The notes: a model not told the origin generated them from the letters alone. 64,000 nucleotides of DNA from Thermophagus xiamenensis (GCF_900112795.1 NZ_FONA01000001.1:62001-126000); one strand, 5' to 3'; counted from the stretch's first letter, positions 54,952 to 63,677 are shown. Program-made: numbers and translations.

Positions 54952-55659
54952 TTAAGTGAACAAAGCGGCGAACAAGCTTTTCAACAAATTTCTCTTATTC
55001 TTATTATTCTTGTTTTTGCTGTTACCATTTGCTTTTAGGAACACAAATTGCTTAAATCGCAACCATCGTCCATAAACGTTCAATCGCTTAGGGGGCAAGG
55101 GTTCGGGTTTATTATCTTTAGCCGGGTCGAAAAGCATCCCGGTGCAAAGGCAGTGCTTTCGATTGGTTCGCATCAATATATCGTAATTAACGCAACTCTG
55201 ACACCCTTTCCAGAACTCCTCATCGTCAGTTAATTCCGAAAAGGTAACAGGTTTATACCCCAACTCGGAATTAATTTTCATAACGGCCAAACCGGTGGTA
55301 AGACCAAATATCTTAGCATTGGGATATCTTTTTCTGGAGAGTTCGAAAGCCATTCGTTTAATACGTTTGGCGAGCCCTTGACCCCGGAATTTCTCTGCTA
55401 CAATAAGTCCCGAGTTAGCGACAAACTTCTCATGTCCCCATGATTCGATATAACAAAATCCGGCAAATTCGTCACCACTAAGGGCAATAATAGCCTTGCC
55501 TTCTTTTATTTTGTTTCGGATGTAATCAGGATTTCTTCTGGCAATTCCTGTTCCGCGCACTTTAGCGGCTTGTTCTATAGTAGACAGAATAATATCTACA
55601 TATGGCAAATGCTCATCCGACGCTATTTGTATCTTTATATTATTATTTTCTTTAATCAT
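54952..55659 (-). CDS. GNAT-family N-acyltransferase of the arginine cluster, candidate N-acylglutamate synthase
   Basis: The 235-residue protein has a GNAT domain (about 8-165) with acyl-CoA motif VAEKFRGQGLAKRIKRMAFE. It then has a four-cysteine segment (CQSC near 168, CLC near 184) suggestive of a metal site, and a Lys/Asn-rich tail. It lies between argR and argG. The first arginine-pathway enzyme, which acylates glutamate, is otherwise missing from this cluster: no argA, argJ or argO gene is present. Acylation of glutamate, probably with succinyl-CoA, is therefore the likely role. The last codons and stop run into repeat sequence, so the tail may have been altered. Confidence 0.7.
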   Translation of the reverse strand: MIKENNNIKIQIASDEHLPYVDIILSTIEQAAKVRGTGIARRNPDYIRNKIKEGKAIIALSGDEFAGFCYIESWGHEKFVANSGLIVAEKFRGQGLAKRIKRMAFELSRKRYPNAKIFGLTTGLAVMKINSELGYKPVTFSELTDDEEFWKGCQSCVNYDILMRTNRKHCLCTGMLFDPAKDNKPEPLPPKRLNVYGRWLRFKQFVFLKANGNSKNKNNKNKRNLLKSLFAALFT

Positions 55660-55788
55660 TAACAGAAAATTAAGTTTTGGATTTCAAAACAACAACCTAA
55701 TGGTTCTTGTCTTAAGAAATCATTCAGCAAACCTTCACAAAGAAAAACAACAAACACCAACATAGGCATATGGAATTAGCCTATATCA

Positions 55789-56268
55789 TCACAACAACTT
55801 TTTTTTAATTCCAGGCATAAATGCCGATAATGCATTCAGAACATCAGGTCGAGAAACGCCTTCTTTACAAATCAACAGAATTGTATCATCACCGGCAATA
55901 GTTCCAATAATTTCGAAAGGCGCCTGGCTGTCAATAATCGAGGCAATGCTATTGGCAAAGCCGGGACGCGTTTTCATAACAGCCATGTTGCCCGAAAATT
56001 CTATAGATTCCAGACCATTAACGGGGAATACATCTTCATTACTTTGGTCTCCACCCGAATCCTCATCTTCTGGCAATACATATGCGTATCCTCCCTCTAC
56101 ATCAGGTCGTTTGGCCACTTTAAGAGCCTTTAAATCACGGGAAAGCGTAGCCTGAGTAGTTGAAAACCCCTCTGCTTCAAGCAAGTTTAGCAACTCTTCC
56201 TGACTACCTACTTTATGTTTTGAGATCAATTGCCTGATTAGATTTAATCTCTGGGTTTTTATTCTCAT
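55789..56268 (-). CDS. argR: Arginine repressor
   Basis: From the ATG at 56268 (the frame also offers a TTG at 56283) the protein has 159 residues. The N-terminal winged helix-turn-helix (about 1-65) has the TQATLSRDLKALKV recognition helix with the conserved Ser-Arg. The C-terminal domain has the arginine-binding GTIAGDDTILLIC motif and forms hexamers in relatives. An acidic linker (about 70-95, EDEDSGG) separates them. It should repress the arginine genes when arginine is high. Two ARG-box-like sites lie upstream, so autoregulation is likely. It heads the minus-strand cluster. Confidence 0.95.
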   Translation of the reverse strand: MRIKTQRLNLIRQLISKHKVGSQEELLNLLEAEGFSTTQATLSRDLKALKVAKRPDVEGGYAYVLPEDEDSGGDQSNEDVFPVNGLESIEFSGNMAVMKTRPGFANSIASIIDSQAPFEIIGTIAGDDTILLICKEGVSRPDVLNALSAFMPGIKKKLL

Positions 56269-56389
56269 ATCATTTATGAACAATAAGCATTCTTCTTAAA
56301 AATTTCTCTCATTCTAAATATTTTTATGGAATACCAACATTGCATTAATCCTCAGAAAACAGCAACAGCAAACATCCAACCGCACCACA

Positions 56390-56424
56390 AGAATAAATAT
56401 TCAAAACTACTGCAAATTTATTCA
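56390..56424 (-). promoter_or_regulatory. Paired ARG-box-like operator over the argR promoter
   Basis: AGAATAAATATTCA (56390-56403) and TGCAAATTTATTCA (56411-56424) match the core TGAAT-N4-ATTCA at 9 and 8 of 10 conserved positions. Their centres are exactly 21 bases apart, the usual spacing of two ARG boxes. A minus-strand -7 element, TAGTTTTG (56409-56402), lies between them. A single weaker match, TTAATATTTATGCA (56550-56563), lies on the carB side. Confidence 0.6.
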
Positions 56425-56604
56425 TATTTTATAAATATCCAAAACAACACCTCATTTTTTGTATTTTTTATCAAAAAACAAAAAACTATAAAAAGCACTC
56501 CGTTCAAAACACAAGGGATTTCAAAGAACAACAATTCCTTTTCCCACAATTAATATTTATGCAATTTTATACATTTCTTATATGGATATTAATGAAGAAT
56601 AATA

Positions 56605-56764
56605 TACCTTTGTATCCCCAAAAGGGCAGAAACACCATTCTTTCCGAAATACAAACAAATCAATGAAACGAGTATGACTCAGAAGGTTTGTCACAACAAA
56701 ACAGACATAAACATTAAGTCATGCGAGTTCCATCAGACCAATAACATAGAAAAATTTTATACTG
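56605..56764 (+). promoter_or_regulatory. carB leader: -7 element and a short-form dispersed repeat
   Basis: TACCTTTG (56605-56612) fits the -7 consensus; no TTTG is seen at -33. Transcription from here would carry the repeat copy 56663-56764 (102 bp). It starts ATGAAACGAGTATGAC, has GTCATGCGAGTTCCATCAGA, and ends TTTTATACTG directly against the carB ATG. The repeat is therefore the immediate 5' leader of carB. Confidence 0.6.
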
Positions 56765-59700
56765 ATGAAAAAGGAAATAAAAAAAGCGGTTATTCTGGGT
56801 TCGGGAGCTTTAAAAATAGGAGAAGCAGGCGAGTTTGACTATTCCGGTTCACAAGCATTAAAAGCCCTCAAAGAAGAAGGGATTGAAACCATCCTTATCA
56901 ACCCCAATATTGCAACCGTACAAACATCAGAAAAAATAGCCAACAAAATATATTTCCTTCCTGTCACACCTTATTTTGTGGAACAGGTTATCAAAAAAGA
57001 AAAGCCTGATGGTATCCTGTTGGCCTTTGGCGGTCAGACCGCCCTCAACTGCGGCATCCAACTCTACCAACAAGGAATTCTTGAAAAATACAACGTAGAA
57101 GTTTTGGGAACCCCCATCCAGGCAATTATCGACACAGAAGACAGGGAAATATTTGCGGGAAAATTGGCAGAAATCAATGTCAAAACCCCCAAAAGCGTTG
57201 CAGTAACTTCGGTAGAAGATGCAGTGGCCGCCGCAAAAAAAATGGGATATCCCATCATCATTCGGGCGGCCTACACACTGGGTGGCATGGGTAGTGGTTT
57301 CTGTTCAAATGAAGAAGAATTGATCAAGAGGGCCAACAATGCACTTTCTTATTCCAATCAAATATTAGTAGAAGAATCGCTCAAGGGATGGAAAGAAGTG
57401 GAATACGAAGTGGTACGTGACAGTTATGACAATTGTATCACGGTATGTAATATGGAAAACTTTGATCCCCTGGGCATACATACCGGCGAAAGTATTGTGG
57501 TAGCTCCCTCTCAAACACTTACCAATTCAGAATATCACAAATTACGTGAGCTGGCCATTAAAATCATCCGACATATTGGCGTTGTGGGTGAATGTAATGT
57601 TCAATACGCATTAGATCCCAATTCAGAAGATTACAGAGTTATTGAGGTTAATGCCCGGTTATCACGTTCCAGTGCCCTTGCCTCTAAGGCAACAGGCTAT
57701 CCATTGGCCTTTGTTGCTGCAAAACTGGGCTTAGGATATGGATTATTCGAACTTAAAAATTCTGTTACCAAGACTACCCCTGCCTTTTTTGAACCCGCAC
57801 TTGATTATATAGTTTGTAAAATTCCACGCTGGGACTTAAACAAATTTACAGGCGTTTCCAAGCAAATTGGCTCCAGCATGAAAAGTGTTGGTGAAATTAT
57901 GGCCATTGGTCGCACTTTTGAAGAGGCAGTACAAAAAGGACTTCGTATGGTTGGTCAAGGCATGCATGGTTTTGTTGCCAACCATCCGTTAAAAGATATT
58001 GACCTGGCCAAAGAACTTGCTGAACCAACCGATCAACGTATTTTTGCTATATCGGAAGCTCTTCAAAAAGGTTATTCCATTGATGAGATTCACGACCTAA
58101 CGAAAATAGATAAATGGTTTTTAGACAAATTAAAGAACATCACTGACCTTAAAGAAGAATTATCGGGATATGATTCTATTGAATCGATACCCGATTCGCT
58201 ACTTAAAAGAGCCAAGCAAGCAGGATTTTCGGACTTCCAGATAGCTCGCATAGTGCTTCAGCCCCAGGACAGCGAAATGGAAGAAAACCTTTTAAAGGTT
58301 AGAGAGTACAGAAAAAAGAGGAACATTCTTCCGGTAGTCAAACAAATTGACACTATGGCCGGCGAATTCCCTGCCCAAATCAACTATCTTTATTTGACTT
58401 ATAATGGGGAATACCATGATATTACCTTCGAACAAGATGAAAAATCTGTAATAGTGTTAGGATCGGGGGCTTACCGAATTGGGTCGAGTGTAGAATTTGA
58501 CTGGTGTAGTGTGAACGCCATTGACACCATTAATCAGCAAAACTACCGGTCGGTAATGATCAACTATAACCCCGAAACGGTAAGTACCGATTATGACGTT
58601 TGTCACCGTCTCTTCTTTGACGAGTTAACCCTTGAACGGGTATTAGATATCTGCGAGCTTGAGAACCCCAAAGGGGTCATCGTATCGGTAGGAGGGCAAA
58701 TCCCCAACAACCTGGCTATGCGTTTGTTCCGAAACAACGTTCCCATTTTAGGTACTTCACCCAAAGATATCGACCGGGCTGAAAACCGAAAAAAGTTCTC
58801 TTCCCTCCTCGACAGCTTAAATATAGACCAGCCCAGATGGAGCGAACTTACCACCATCGAAGACATTTACAAATTCATTGATAAAGTGGGTTATCCCGTA
58901 TTGGTTCGGCCCTCTTATGTTCTATCCGGTGCAGCCATGAATGTGGTTTCGAACGAAGAAGAACTGGAGCACTTCCTGGAACTGGCAGCCAAAGTATCGA
59001 AACAATATCCGGTAGTGGTATCGGAATTTATTGAACAAGCCAAAGAAATTGAAATTGATGCGGTGGCACAAAACGGAGAAATGATTGCCTATGCAATATC
59101 AGAGCATATTGAATTTGCCGGGGTTCATTCTGGCGATGCCACTATTGTTTTCCCACCGCAAAAACTCTATATCGAGACTATTCGTCGTGTTAAACGAATA
59201 GCCCGCCAAATAGCCGGTGCACTGAATATTTCAGGACCTTTCAACATGCAGTTACTGGCCAAGGATAATGACATAAAAGTAATAGAATGTAACTTAAGAG
59301 CTTCGCGCAGTTTTCCATTTGTTTCAAAAGTCCTAAAAATAAACCTAATTGACATGGCCACCAAAGTGATGCTGGGATTACCTGTTGAGCGACCTGCCAG
59401 AAGCTTGTTTGAACTGGATTACGTAGGGATAAAAGCTCCACAGTTTTCATTCGCCCGTTTGATTAATGCCGACCCTGTTCTAGGCGTCGATATGGCTTCG
59501 ACCGGTGAAGTTGGATGCATTGGCGACAATTATTATGATGCCGTACTTGAAGCTATGCTTGCCGTTGGATACAAAATCCCAGAAAAAAACATTCTCATTT
59601 CATCCGGACCATTAAGAAGCAAAGTAGAATTATTACAAAGTGCACGGCTTCTGATGGAAAAAGGATTTAATATCTATGCTACTGCCGGCACCCATAAATT

Positions 59701-59989
59701 TTTCAAAGAAAACGGCATAAAATCAACACTGCTACACTGGCCCGACCAACCGGATATGAAACCCAACACCATGGATTATATCCGCGAAAAGAAGATTGAT
59801 CTGGTTATTAACATTCCTAAAAACCTTACTAAGGGTGAACTTAAAAACGGTTACCGAATACGGCGTGGTGCGGTTGATTTTAACATCCCGTTAATTACCA
59901 ATGCACGACTGGCCAGTGCCTTTATCTACGCGTTTTGTAAAAAGGACATCAAAGATATTCCCATCAAAAGCTGGGATGAATACAAATAG
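56765..59989 (+). CDS. carB: Carbamoyl-phosphate synthase large subunit
   Basis: The 1074-residue enzyme makes carbamoyl phosphate from bicarbonate, ATP and ammonia delivered by CarA; the product serves arginine and pyrimidine synthesis. It has two homologous ATP-grasp halves (about 1-400 and 555-930), each with LGSGAxxIG near its start, an oligomerisation region between them, and a C-terminal MGS-like allosteric domain (about 940-1074; ISSGPLRSKVELLQ, TAGTHKFF). Length is full. It is divergent from argR and far from carA. The ribosome must initiate next to the dispersed repeat that fills its leader. Confidence 0.97.
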   Translation: MKKEIKKAVILGSGALKIGEAGEFDYSGSQALKALKEEGIETILINPNIATVQTSEKIANKIYFLPVTPYFVEQVIKKEKPDGILLAFGGQTALNCGIQLYQQGILEKYNVEVLGTPIQAIIDTEDREIFAGKLAEINVKTPKSVAVTSVEDAVAAAKKMGYPIIIRAAYTLGGMGSGFCSNEEELIKRANNALSYSNQILVEESLKGWKEVEYEVVRDSYDNCITVCNMENFDPLGIHTGESIVVAPSQTLTNSEYHKLRELAIKIIRHIGVVGECNVQYALDPNSEDYRVIEVNARLSRSSALASKATGYPLAFVAAKLGLGYGLFELKNSVTKTTPAFFEPALDYIVCKIPRWDLNKFTGVSKQIGSSMKSVGEIMAIGRTFEEAVQKGLRMVGQGMHGFVANHPLKDIDLAKELAEPTDQRIFAISEALQKGYSIDEIHDLTKIDKWFLDKLKNITDLKEELSGYDSIESIPDSLLKRAKQAGFSDFQIARIVLQPQDSEMEENLLKVREYRKKRNILPVVKQIDTMAGEFPAQINYLYLTYNGEYHDITFEQDEKSVIVLGSGAYRIGSSVEFDWCSVNAIDTINQQNYRSVMINYNPETVSTDYDVCHRLFFDELTLERVLDICELENPKGVIVSVGGQIPNNLAMRLFRNNVPILGTSPKDIDRAENRKKFSSLLDSLNIDQPRWSELTTIEDIYKFIDKVGYPVLVRPSYVLSGAAMNVVSNEEELEHFLELAAKVSKQYPVVVSEFIEQAKEIEIDAVAQNGEMIAYAISEHIEFAGVHSGDATIVFPPQKLYIETIRRVKRIARQIAGALNISGPFNMQLLAKDNDIKVIECNLRASRSFPFVSKVLKINLIDMATKVMLGLPVERPARSLFELDYVGIKAPQFSFARLINADPVLGVDMASTGEVGCIGDNYYDAVLEAMLAVGYKIPEKNILISSGPLRSKVELLQSARLLMEKGFNIYATAGTHKFFKENGIKSTLLHWPDQPDMKPNTMDYIREKKIDLVINIPKNLTKGELKNGYRIRRGAVDFNIPLITNARLASAFIYAFCKKDIKDIPIKSWDEYK

Positions 59990-60080
59990 CAGAAAGAAGA
60001 CTTGTTTATTGTTGAGGGTCCCTCAATCCATGCCTGAAACAGATGGTTTCTGATTTAGTGGGCTTAAACAAAATTATACG

Positions 60081-60269
60081 ATGAAAGACAAAGGCAGAAG
60101 AAGTGGTTAGTCATTAGTCAACAGTCTTTAGTGACTAGTGTTGATTAACTAATAACTAATGACTAACCACTAATTACTAACTACTAACGACTAATCACTA
60201 ATTACTAATCACTAATTACTAATCACTAACTTTAAGTTCCATTCGGACAATGAGTTAAATAAATTATAA
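60081..60269 (+). repeat. Dispersed intergenic repeat, long form, downstream of carB
   Basis: A right-end remnant (AAAATTATACG) meets an ATG at 60081. AGGCAGAAGAAGTGGTTAGT, many AGTCATTAGT / ACTAATGACTA units in both orientations and a right end GTTCCATTCGGACAATGAGT follow, then TAAATTATAATTAA. The AGT/ACT units form a long hairpin. The usual left end ATGAAACGAGCATG is reduced to ATGAAAGACA. No gene follows directly. Confidence 0.8.
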
Positions 60270-60314
60270 TTAATACTCCCTAATATTCTCGATAATTTCG
60301 GAGTTGAAAGTCTG

Positions 60315-60606
60315 CATAAAGGTCGGAAGCCCTCTCACAAAGGTCGGAACGCTTCGCACAAAGGTCGGAACACTTCGCATAAAGGTCGGAAACCCTCGCA
60401 CAAAGGTCGGAACACTTCGCATAAAGGTCAGAACACTTCGCACAAAGGTCGGAAACCCTCGCACAAAGGTCGGAGACCCTCGCACAAAGGTCGGAACACT
60501 TCGCACAAAGGTCGGAGACCCTCGCACAAAGGTCGGAACGCTTCGCATAAAGGTCGGAAACCTTCTCACAAAGGTCGGATACCTTCTCATAAAGGTCGGA
60601 GAATAT
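60315..60606. repeat. 21-bp tandem repeat (minisatellite), 14 units
   Basis: GGTCGG (once GGTCAG) recurs at 60321 and every 21 bases to 60594: 14 units with no length change. Each unit reads GGTCGGA, then a variable ACACTT/AACCCT/GACCCT block, CGCACAAA or CGCATAAA. Because 21 is a multiple of three, open frames run along both strands as seven-residue repeats (KVGTLRT-like and PTFVRSV-like). Neither has a start signal or family, so I treat the array as non-coding, without certainty. Confidence 0.9.
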
Positions 60607-61030
60607 TAATAATCATCAAAAGGTTGCCAATATCCAGGACAACGAAACTGAATCAACTATTGGCGGAAATCTAAAGTTGACATATACCACTTTTCCTGAG
60701 GGCGGGGCTGGATATAAATGGATATAAGTGGAAATAAACAGAAATATGTTGTGGGTGGGACTCGCCGTCTCCTCTGCGTCATTACGTCTCTGCGTTTGGG
60801 AACCGGGACAAAACCATAACCTAAAATCTGTAACCGGGCAGGACGACGTTTGCCACTCTTCTCCCTGTTTACAGAAAGTTTCAGGTTGTCCCGAAGATAG
60901 ATGTAAACCCTCTTCCATAAGAGACTTACACTCTCCGAAAAAAAATACTCCCCCACTCTATGCCTCCTTGAAAAAATTTGTATTTTTAATCTTTTCTAAA
61001 ACTTCGAGTGTGGGTGCGCTGCTGCTCATG
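60607..61030. other. Stretch without a supported gene between the minisatellite and the first attC-like site
   Basis: Several overlapping open frames of about 100 codons occur on both strands (60616-61033), but none has family features. They cross low-complexity pieces such as CTCTGCGTCATTACGTCTCT, common as intergenic debris. GC content is a little higher than in the genes that follow. It is probably the decayed junction between the core chromosome and the cassette-like region. Confidence 0.4.
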
Positions 61031-61034
61031 TAGG

Positions 61035-61110
61035 GCACACACAAGCGGTCATAGTGCATAGCCTGCCGCAGGCGCAACACAAGCTACGCACCATACCGCG
61101 TAACCGTTGG
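61035..61110. repeat. attC-like palindrome A
   Basis: GCGGTCATAGTGCATAGC (61045-61062) pairs imperfectly with GCTACGCACCATACCGC (61083-61099), leaving single unpaired bases. A small inner hairpin GCCTGCCGCAGGC sits between the arms. CACACAAG precedes the left arm; GTAACCGTTGGCA with a GTT triplet (61106-61108) follows the right arm. About 65 bases are nearly identical to palindrome B, 1402 bases on. Confidence 0.65.
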
Positions 61111-61162
61111 CATTCATGCAAAGTACATAACAGAAAAAATTTAATCTATAAATAACCTATTA

Positions 61163-61714
61163 ATGAAGAGAACAGCATTATTATTTGTCATTTTTATTAG
61201 TTTAATAGCAAAAGGACAAGAAACTAGTAATGAATTAACAAGCGTATTTAGAATTAACGCACTAAACCCGGGACTTGAATTGGAAACGCCTATTTCAATG
61301 AAATCAACATTATCAATAAACTCTGGAATTGGAATACATGGAAGCAATAAAAACCTGAATATCACAACAACCGGAGTTACTTATTTCATTTCTCCATTTG
61401 TTGATTTAGCTTACAAGAAGATATATAACAGAAAGAATAGAGACTTAAAAGGAAAAACACTTGATTATAATTCAGGAAATTTTTGGAGTCTAAGGCTATT
61501 AACAAGCTTTAAAGAGTTTAAATCAAAGAACATATACAGATATGACGATATTAGTTTTGAGTTTGGTCCAACTTGGGGAATTCAAAGAGCATATAATAAA
61601 ATGCACCTTCTCTTTGATGTCGGTCCAGCATATTACTTTGACACTAAAGGGAACAGTGGATTCTTTCCGTTTATGATTCAACTAAATATTGGTTTCAATG
61701 TAAAGAATTGGTAA
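61163..61714 (+). CDS. Exported beta-barrel-like protein, unknown, in a cassette-like unit
   Basis: The 183-residue protein has a signal peptide (core TALLFVIFISLIAKG, cleavage near GQE). The mature part has alternating hydrophobic residues typical of beta strands (STLSINSGIGIHG, GVTYFISPFVDLAY, FGPTWGIQRAY, PFMIQLNIGFNV) and an aromatic C-terminal residue (Trp), like small outer-membrane barrels. I do not recognise a family. The gene is more AT-rich than the core genes, begins 53 bases after attC-like site A, and is the only sizeable gene before site B. Both facts fit a captured single-gene cassette. Confidence 0.7.
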   Translation: MKRTALLFVIFISLIAKGQETSNELTSVFRINALNPGLELETPISMKSTLSINSGIGIHGSNKNLNITTTGVTYFISPFVDLAYKKIYNRKNRDLKGKTLDYNSGNFWSLRLLTSFKEFKSKNIYRYDDISFEFGPTWGIQRAYNKMHLLFDVGPAYYFDTKGNSGFFPFMIQLNIGFNVKNW

Positions 61715-62440
61715 TACATTGCAACAAAGCCAAAAAACACGAAATGCCAACAATAACTATTGGTGACATAGAGAAATCAACTCAGACATTGGATGAAATA
61801 AATAATAAACTAAAAGAAAATTACGCCAGCCAATATATAGGACTATGAGCACTCACCACGCCCCTACCGATTACCCCAGATTAAACTACATCCCGGCAGA
61901 CTACAACTGAATATTATGGCCTTACAGTCGTTTTTTATGTTTTCGGGAAAGAATGCGCCTACTTGCATTGTGCTGTTTTTAACCTTTGGGGCTTCAAAAA
62001 AGAGTGCTTGTTGTAACTCAAAAGTTAAAGATTAGCTCCTTTTTGGCTTAGAACCCACCTTTCAGGCGATACAATACCGGACCGGCGGCGTACGTAACCA
62101 TCCGGCATGACATGCAAACAGAATCGACGCAGAAACTCTTCTCCTTTGAGTGGTACCGTTTTTTTGTACCCTATCCCGGTAGTCTTTTCTCAAAATGAAA
62201 AACAAACAAGGCAATGCGCCGGATGTAATTGTCTTGCGTACTTCCGCTCTGACCACGAAGCTCCATCTTATGCTCCGGCTTTAAATTCAGGAACAAGTAC
62301 CATGGCCGGCTCAACAATCGTTAAGCCTGTCTTTCATCTCATAACTGTATTATTTTAAGGTGAATAATTCAGATACTACCATTTGTAACTAAAATAATTT
62401 ATGCTATTTTTGGTATGGGCTGTCGCGTAGGGATTTAGTT
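61715..62440. other. Region after the beta-barrel gene with small overlapping frames
   Basis: Three short plus-strand frames occur: 61744-61848 (34 residues, MPTITIGDIEKSTQTLDE then Ile/Asn/Lys-rich), 61845-61910 (21 residues, sharing ATGA with the first) and 61916-62035 (39 residues, MALQSFFMFSGKNAPTCIVL, then a Cys pair). None has a known family. From about 62040 to 62340 the GC content rises and frames on both strands lack features. It may be remnants of older genes inside the same cassette. Confidence 0.35.
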
Positions 62441-62512
62441 CAACAAGCGGTCATAGTGCATAGCTTGCCGCAGGTGCAATACAAGCTACGCACCATACCG
62501 CGTAAACGTTTT
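62437..62512. repeat. attC-like palindrome B
   Basis: GCGGTCATAGTGCATAGC (62447-62464) and GCTACGCACCATACCGC (62485-62501) repeat the arms of site A exactly. The loop differs at three positions. TTCAACAAG precedes, and GTAAACGTTTTAGG with GTT at 62508-62510 follows. The near-identity to site A over about 65 bases, with one base change before GTT, makes these direct copies of one element. Confidence 0.65.
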
Positions 62513-62709
62513 AGGTCATGTTCGAGTACCACAACAGAAATTTACACACACGTAAGCAAACGAACTCTTGCAAATATAAAAAGCCCTTTAGACCAAATTA
62601 CAGAACATAAACAACTCAACAACTGACAATTAAACAAATATAGACAAAATAGATATAAACACAATTTGCATTTATACATACGTTGTGCGTTATTGAGAAA
62701 CCAAGATAG

Positions 62710-63669
62710 ATGAGTAAAACTAAATTCAATAAATCCGTATTCTTTATTGATAATAAAGGAGCAAAAAGATTTCTTTTTAAGTGCATAAATTATGGTGATA
62801 ATGATAACTTAAAGTTTATTTTCAACTTTCCAAACAAAGGAAAATCTATAATCTTTTCACCTGATGACAATTCTTATCCTGACAATATAGAAATTAGGTC
62901 ATATGCGGAATTAAGTTATCATCAGGATGGTAGTTTATTGTGGAAGTTTCCAAAAAGAAAGGGAGGACAACCTCAAAATTACTACAATCCTCATGGAGTA
63001 GGTAGTAGAAGAACTGATTTAGATAACATTAAACTATGGGAACCAATAGTTCAAGGAAATATAATCCGTTATAAGGATTGTATAAATGAAGAAACCATTG
63101 AATCAGAAGAAATAGTTGATTGCAAAGAAATATTTGATGGCACTCCTTTTGAATATTACGTGTATTTAGGAAACTTAGCTTATGCGAATCCACCAAATAA
63201 TAAGAATGGTGAATATATTCATAGAGTTAATGATGTTACCGAAAAGCTTGATATGATTTTGTGGTTTAGAAAATCCGAATTTAACGGATTGCATCATATG
63301 ATTGGGGAAATACCTGTAGTGAATGATAATAATAGAGTAAAGATTATTGAACCAAATTTTCCATTGGACCATAGTGGAGCATTTGAAATAGATTTAGGTT
63401 TTTTGAACAATGCAGCATGGAATGCAGAGATTGTTAATGAACACATGAAGCTGAACATGAATGTTTTAGTCAATTCTCAACCTAATACCCTTGTTTGCAA
63501 AACATTATTAAAGTATAATCCATATTTAAATCAAATTAAAGAACTATTGGGATACAATAAGTGTGTAGCTATTTCGCCAATATATCAACATCAAAAATTG
63601 GACATTAGGCTAGGTGGCATTTTAAAAAAGGAAAATGATTCAGATACATTTATAATTTTAACCATTTAG
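62710..63669 (+). CDS. Unknown cytosolic protein in a cassette-like unit
   Basis: The 319-residue protein has no signal peptide or membrane segment. It is rich in Asn, Lys, Ile and Tyr and looks like a mixed alpha/beta soluble protein: SIIFSPDDNSYPDNIEI, SYHQDGSLLWKFP, NYYNPHGVGSRRTDL, FNGLHHMIGEIP and the C-terminal LDIRLGGILKKE. I recognise no family or catalytic motif. The gene lies alone between attC-like sites B and C, about 200 bases after B and 9 before C, on the same strand as its neighbours. Low GC compared with the arginine genes suggests transfer. Its place in a cassette suggests an accessory, perhaps host-defence or metabolic, role, which the sequence cannot confirm. Confidence 0.75.
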   Translation: MSKTKFNKSVFFIDNKGAKRFLFKCINYGDNDNLKFIFNFPNKGKSIIFSPDDNSYPDNIEIRSYAELSYHQDGSLLWKFPKRKGGQPQNYYNPHGVGSRRTDLDNIKLWEPIVQGNIIRYKDCINEETIESEEIVDCKEIFDGTPFEYYVYLGNLAYANPPNNKNGEYIHRVNDVTEKLDMILWFRKSEFNGLHHMIGEIPVVNDNNRVKIIEPNFPLDHSGAFEIDLGFLNNAAWNAEIVNEHMKLNMNVLVNSQPNTLVCKTLLKYNPYLNQIKELLGYNKCVAISPIYQHQKLDIRLGGILKKENDSDTFIILTI

Positions 63670-63677
63670 ACAAAACA

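Noticed and set aside
60270-60609. Two opposing frames of about 100 codons with seven-residue repeats
   Set aside because: Both follow automatically from a stop-free 21-bp unit; no ribosome-binding site, promoter or known repeat family on either strand. Kept as a finding, not as genes.
60616-61033. Three overlapping 100-codon frames on both strands
   Set aside because: Low-complexity, mutually overlapping, no motifs; treated as non-coding.
62062-62358. Frames of 64 and 83 codons on opposite strands
   Set aside because: They overlap each other, and neither shows a domain or signal. The local GC rise alone is not evidence of a gene.
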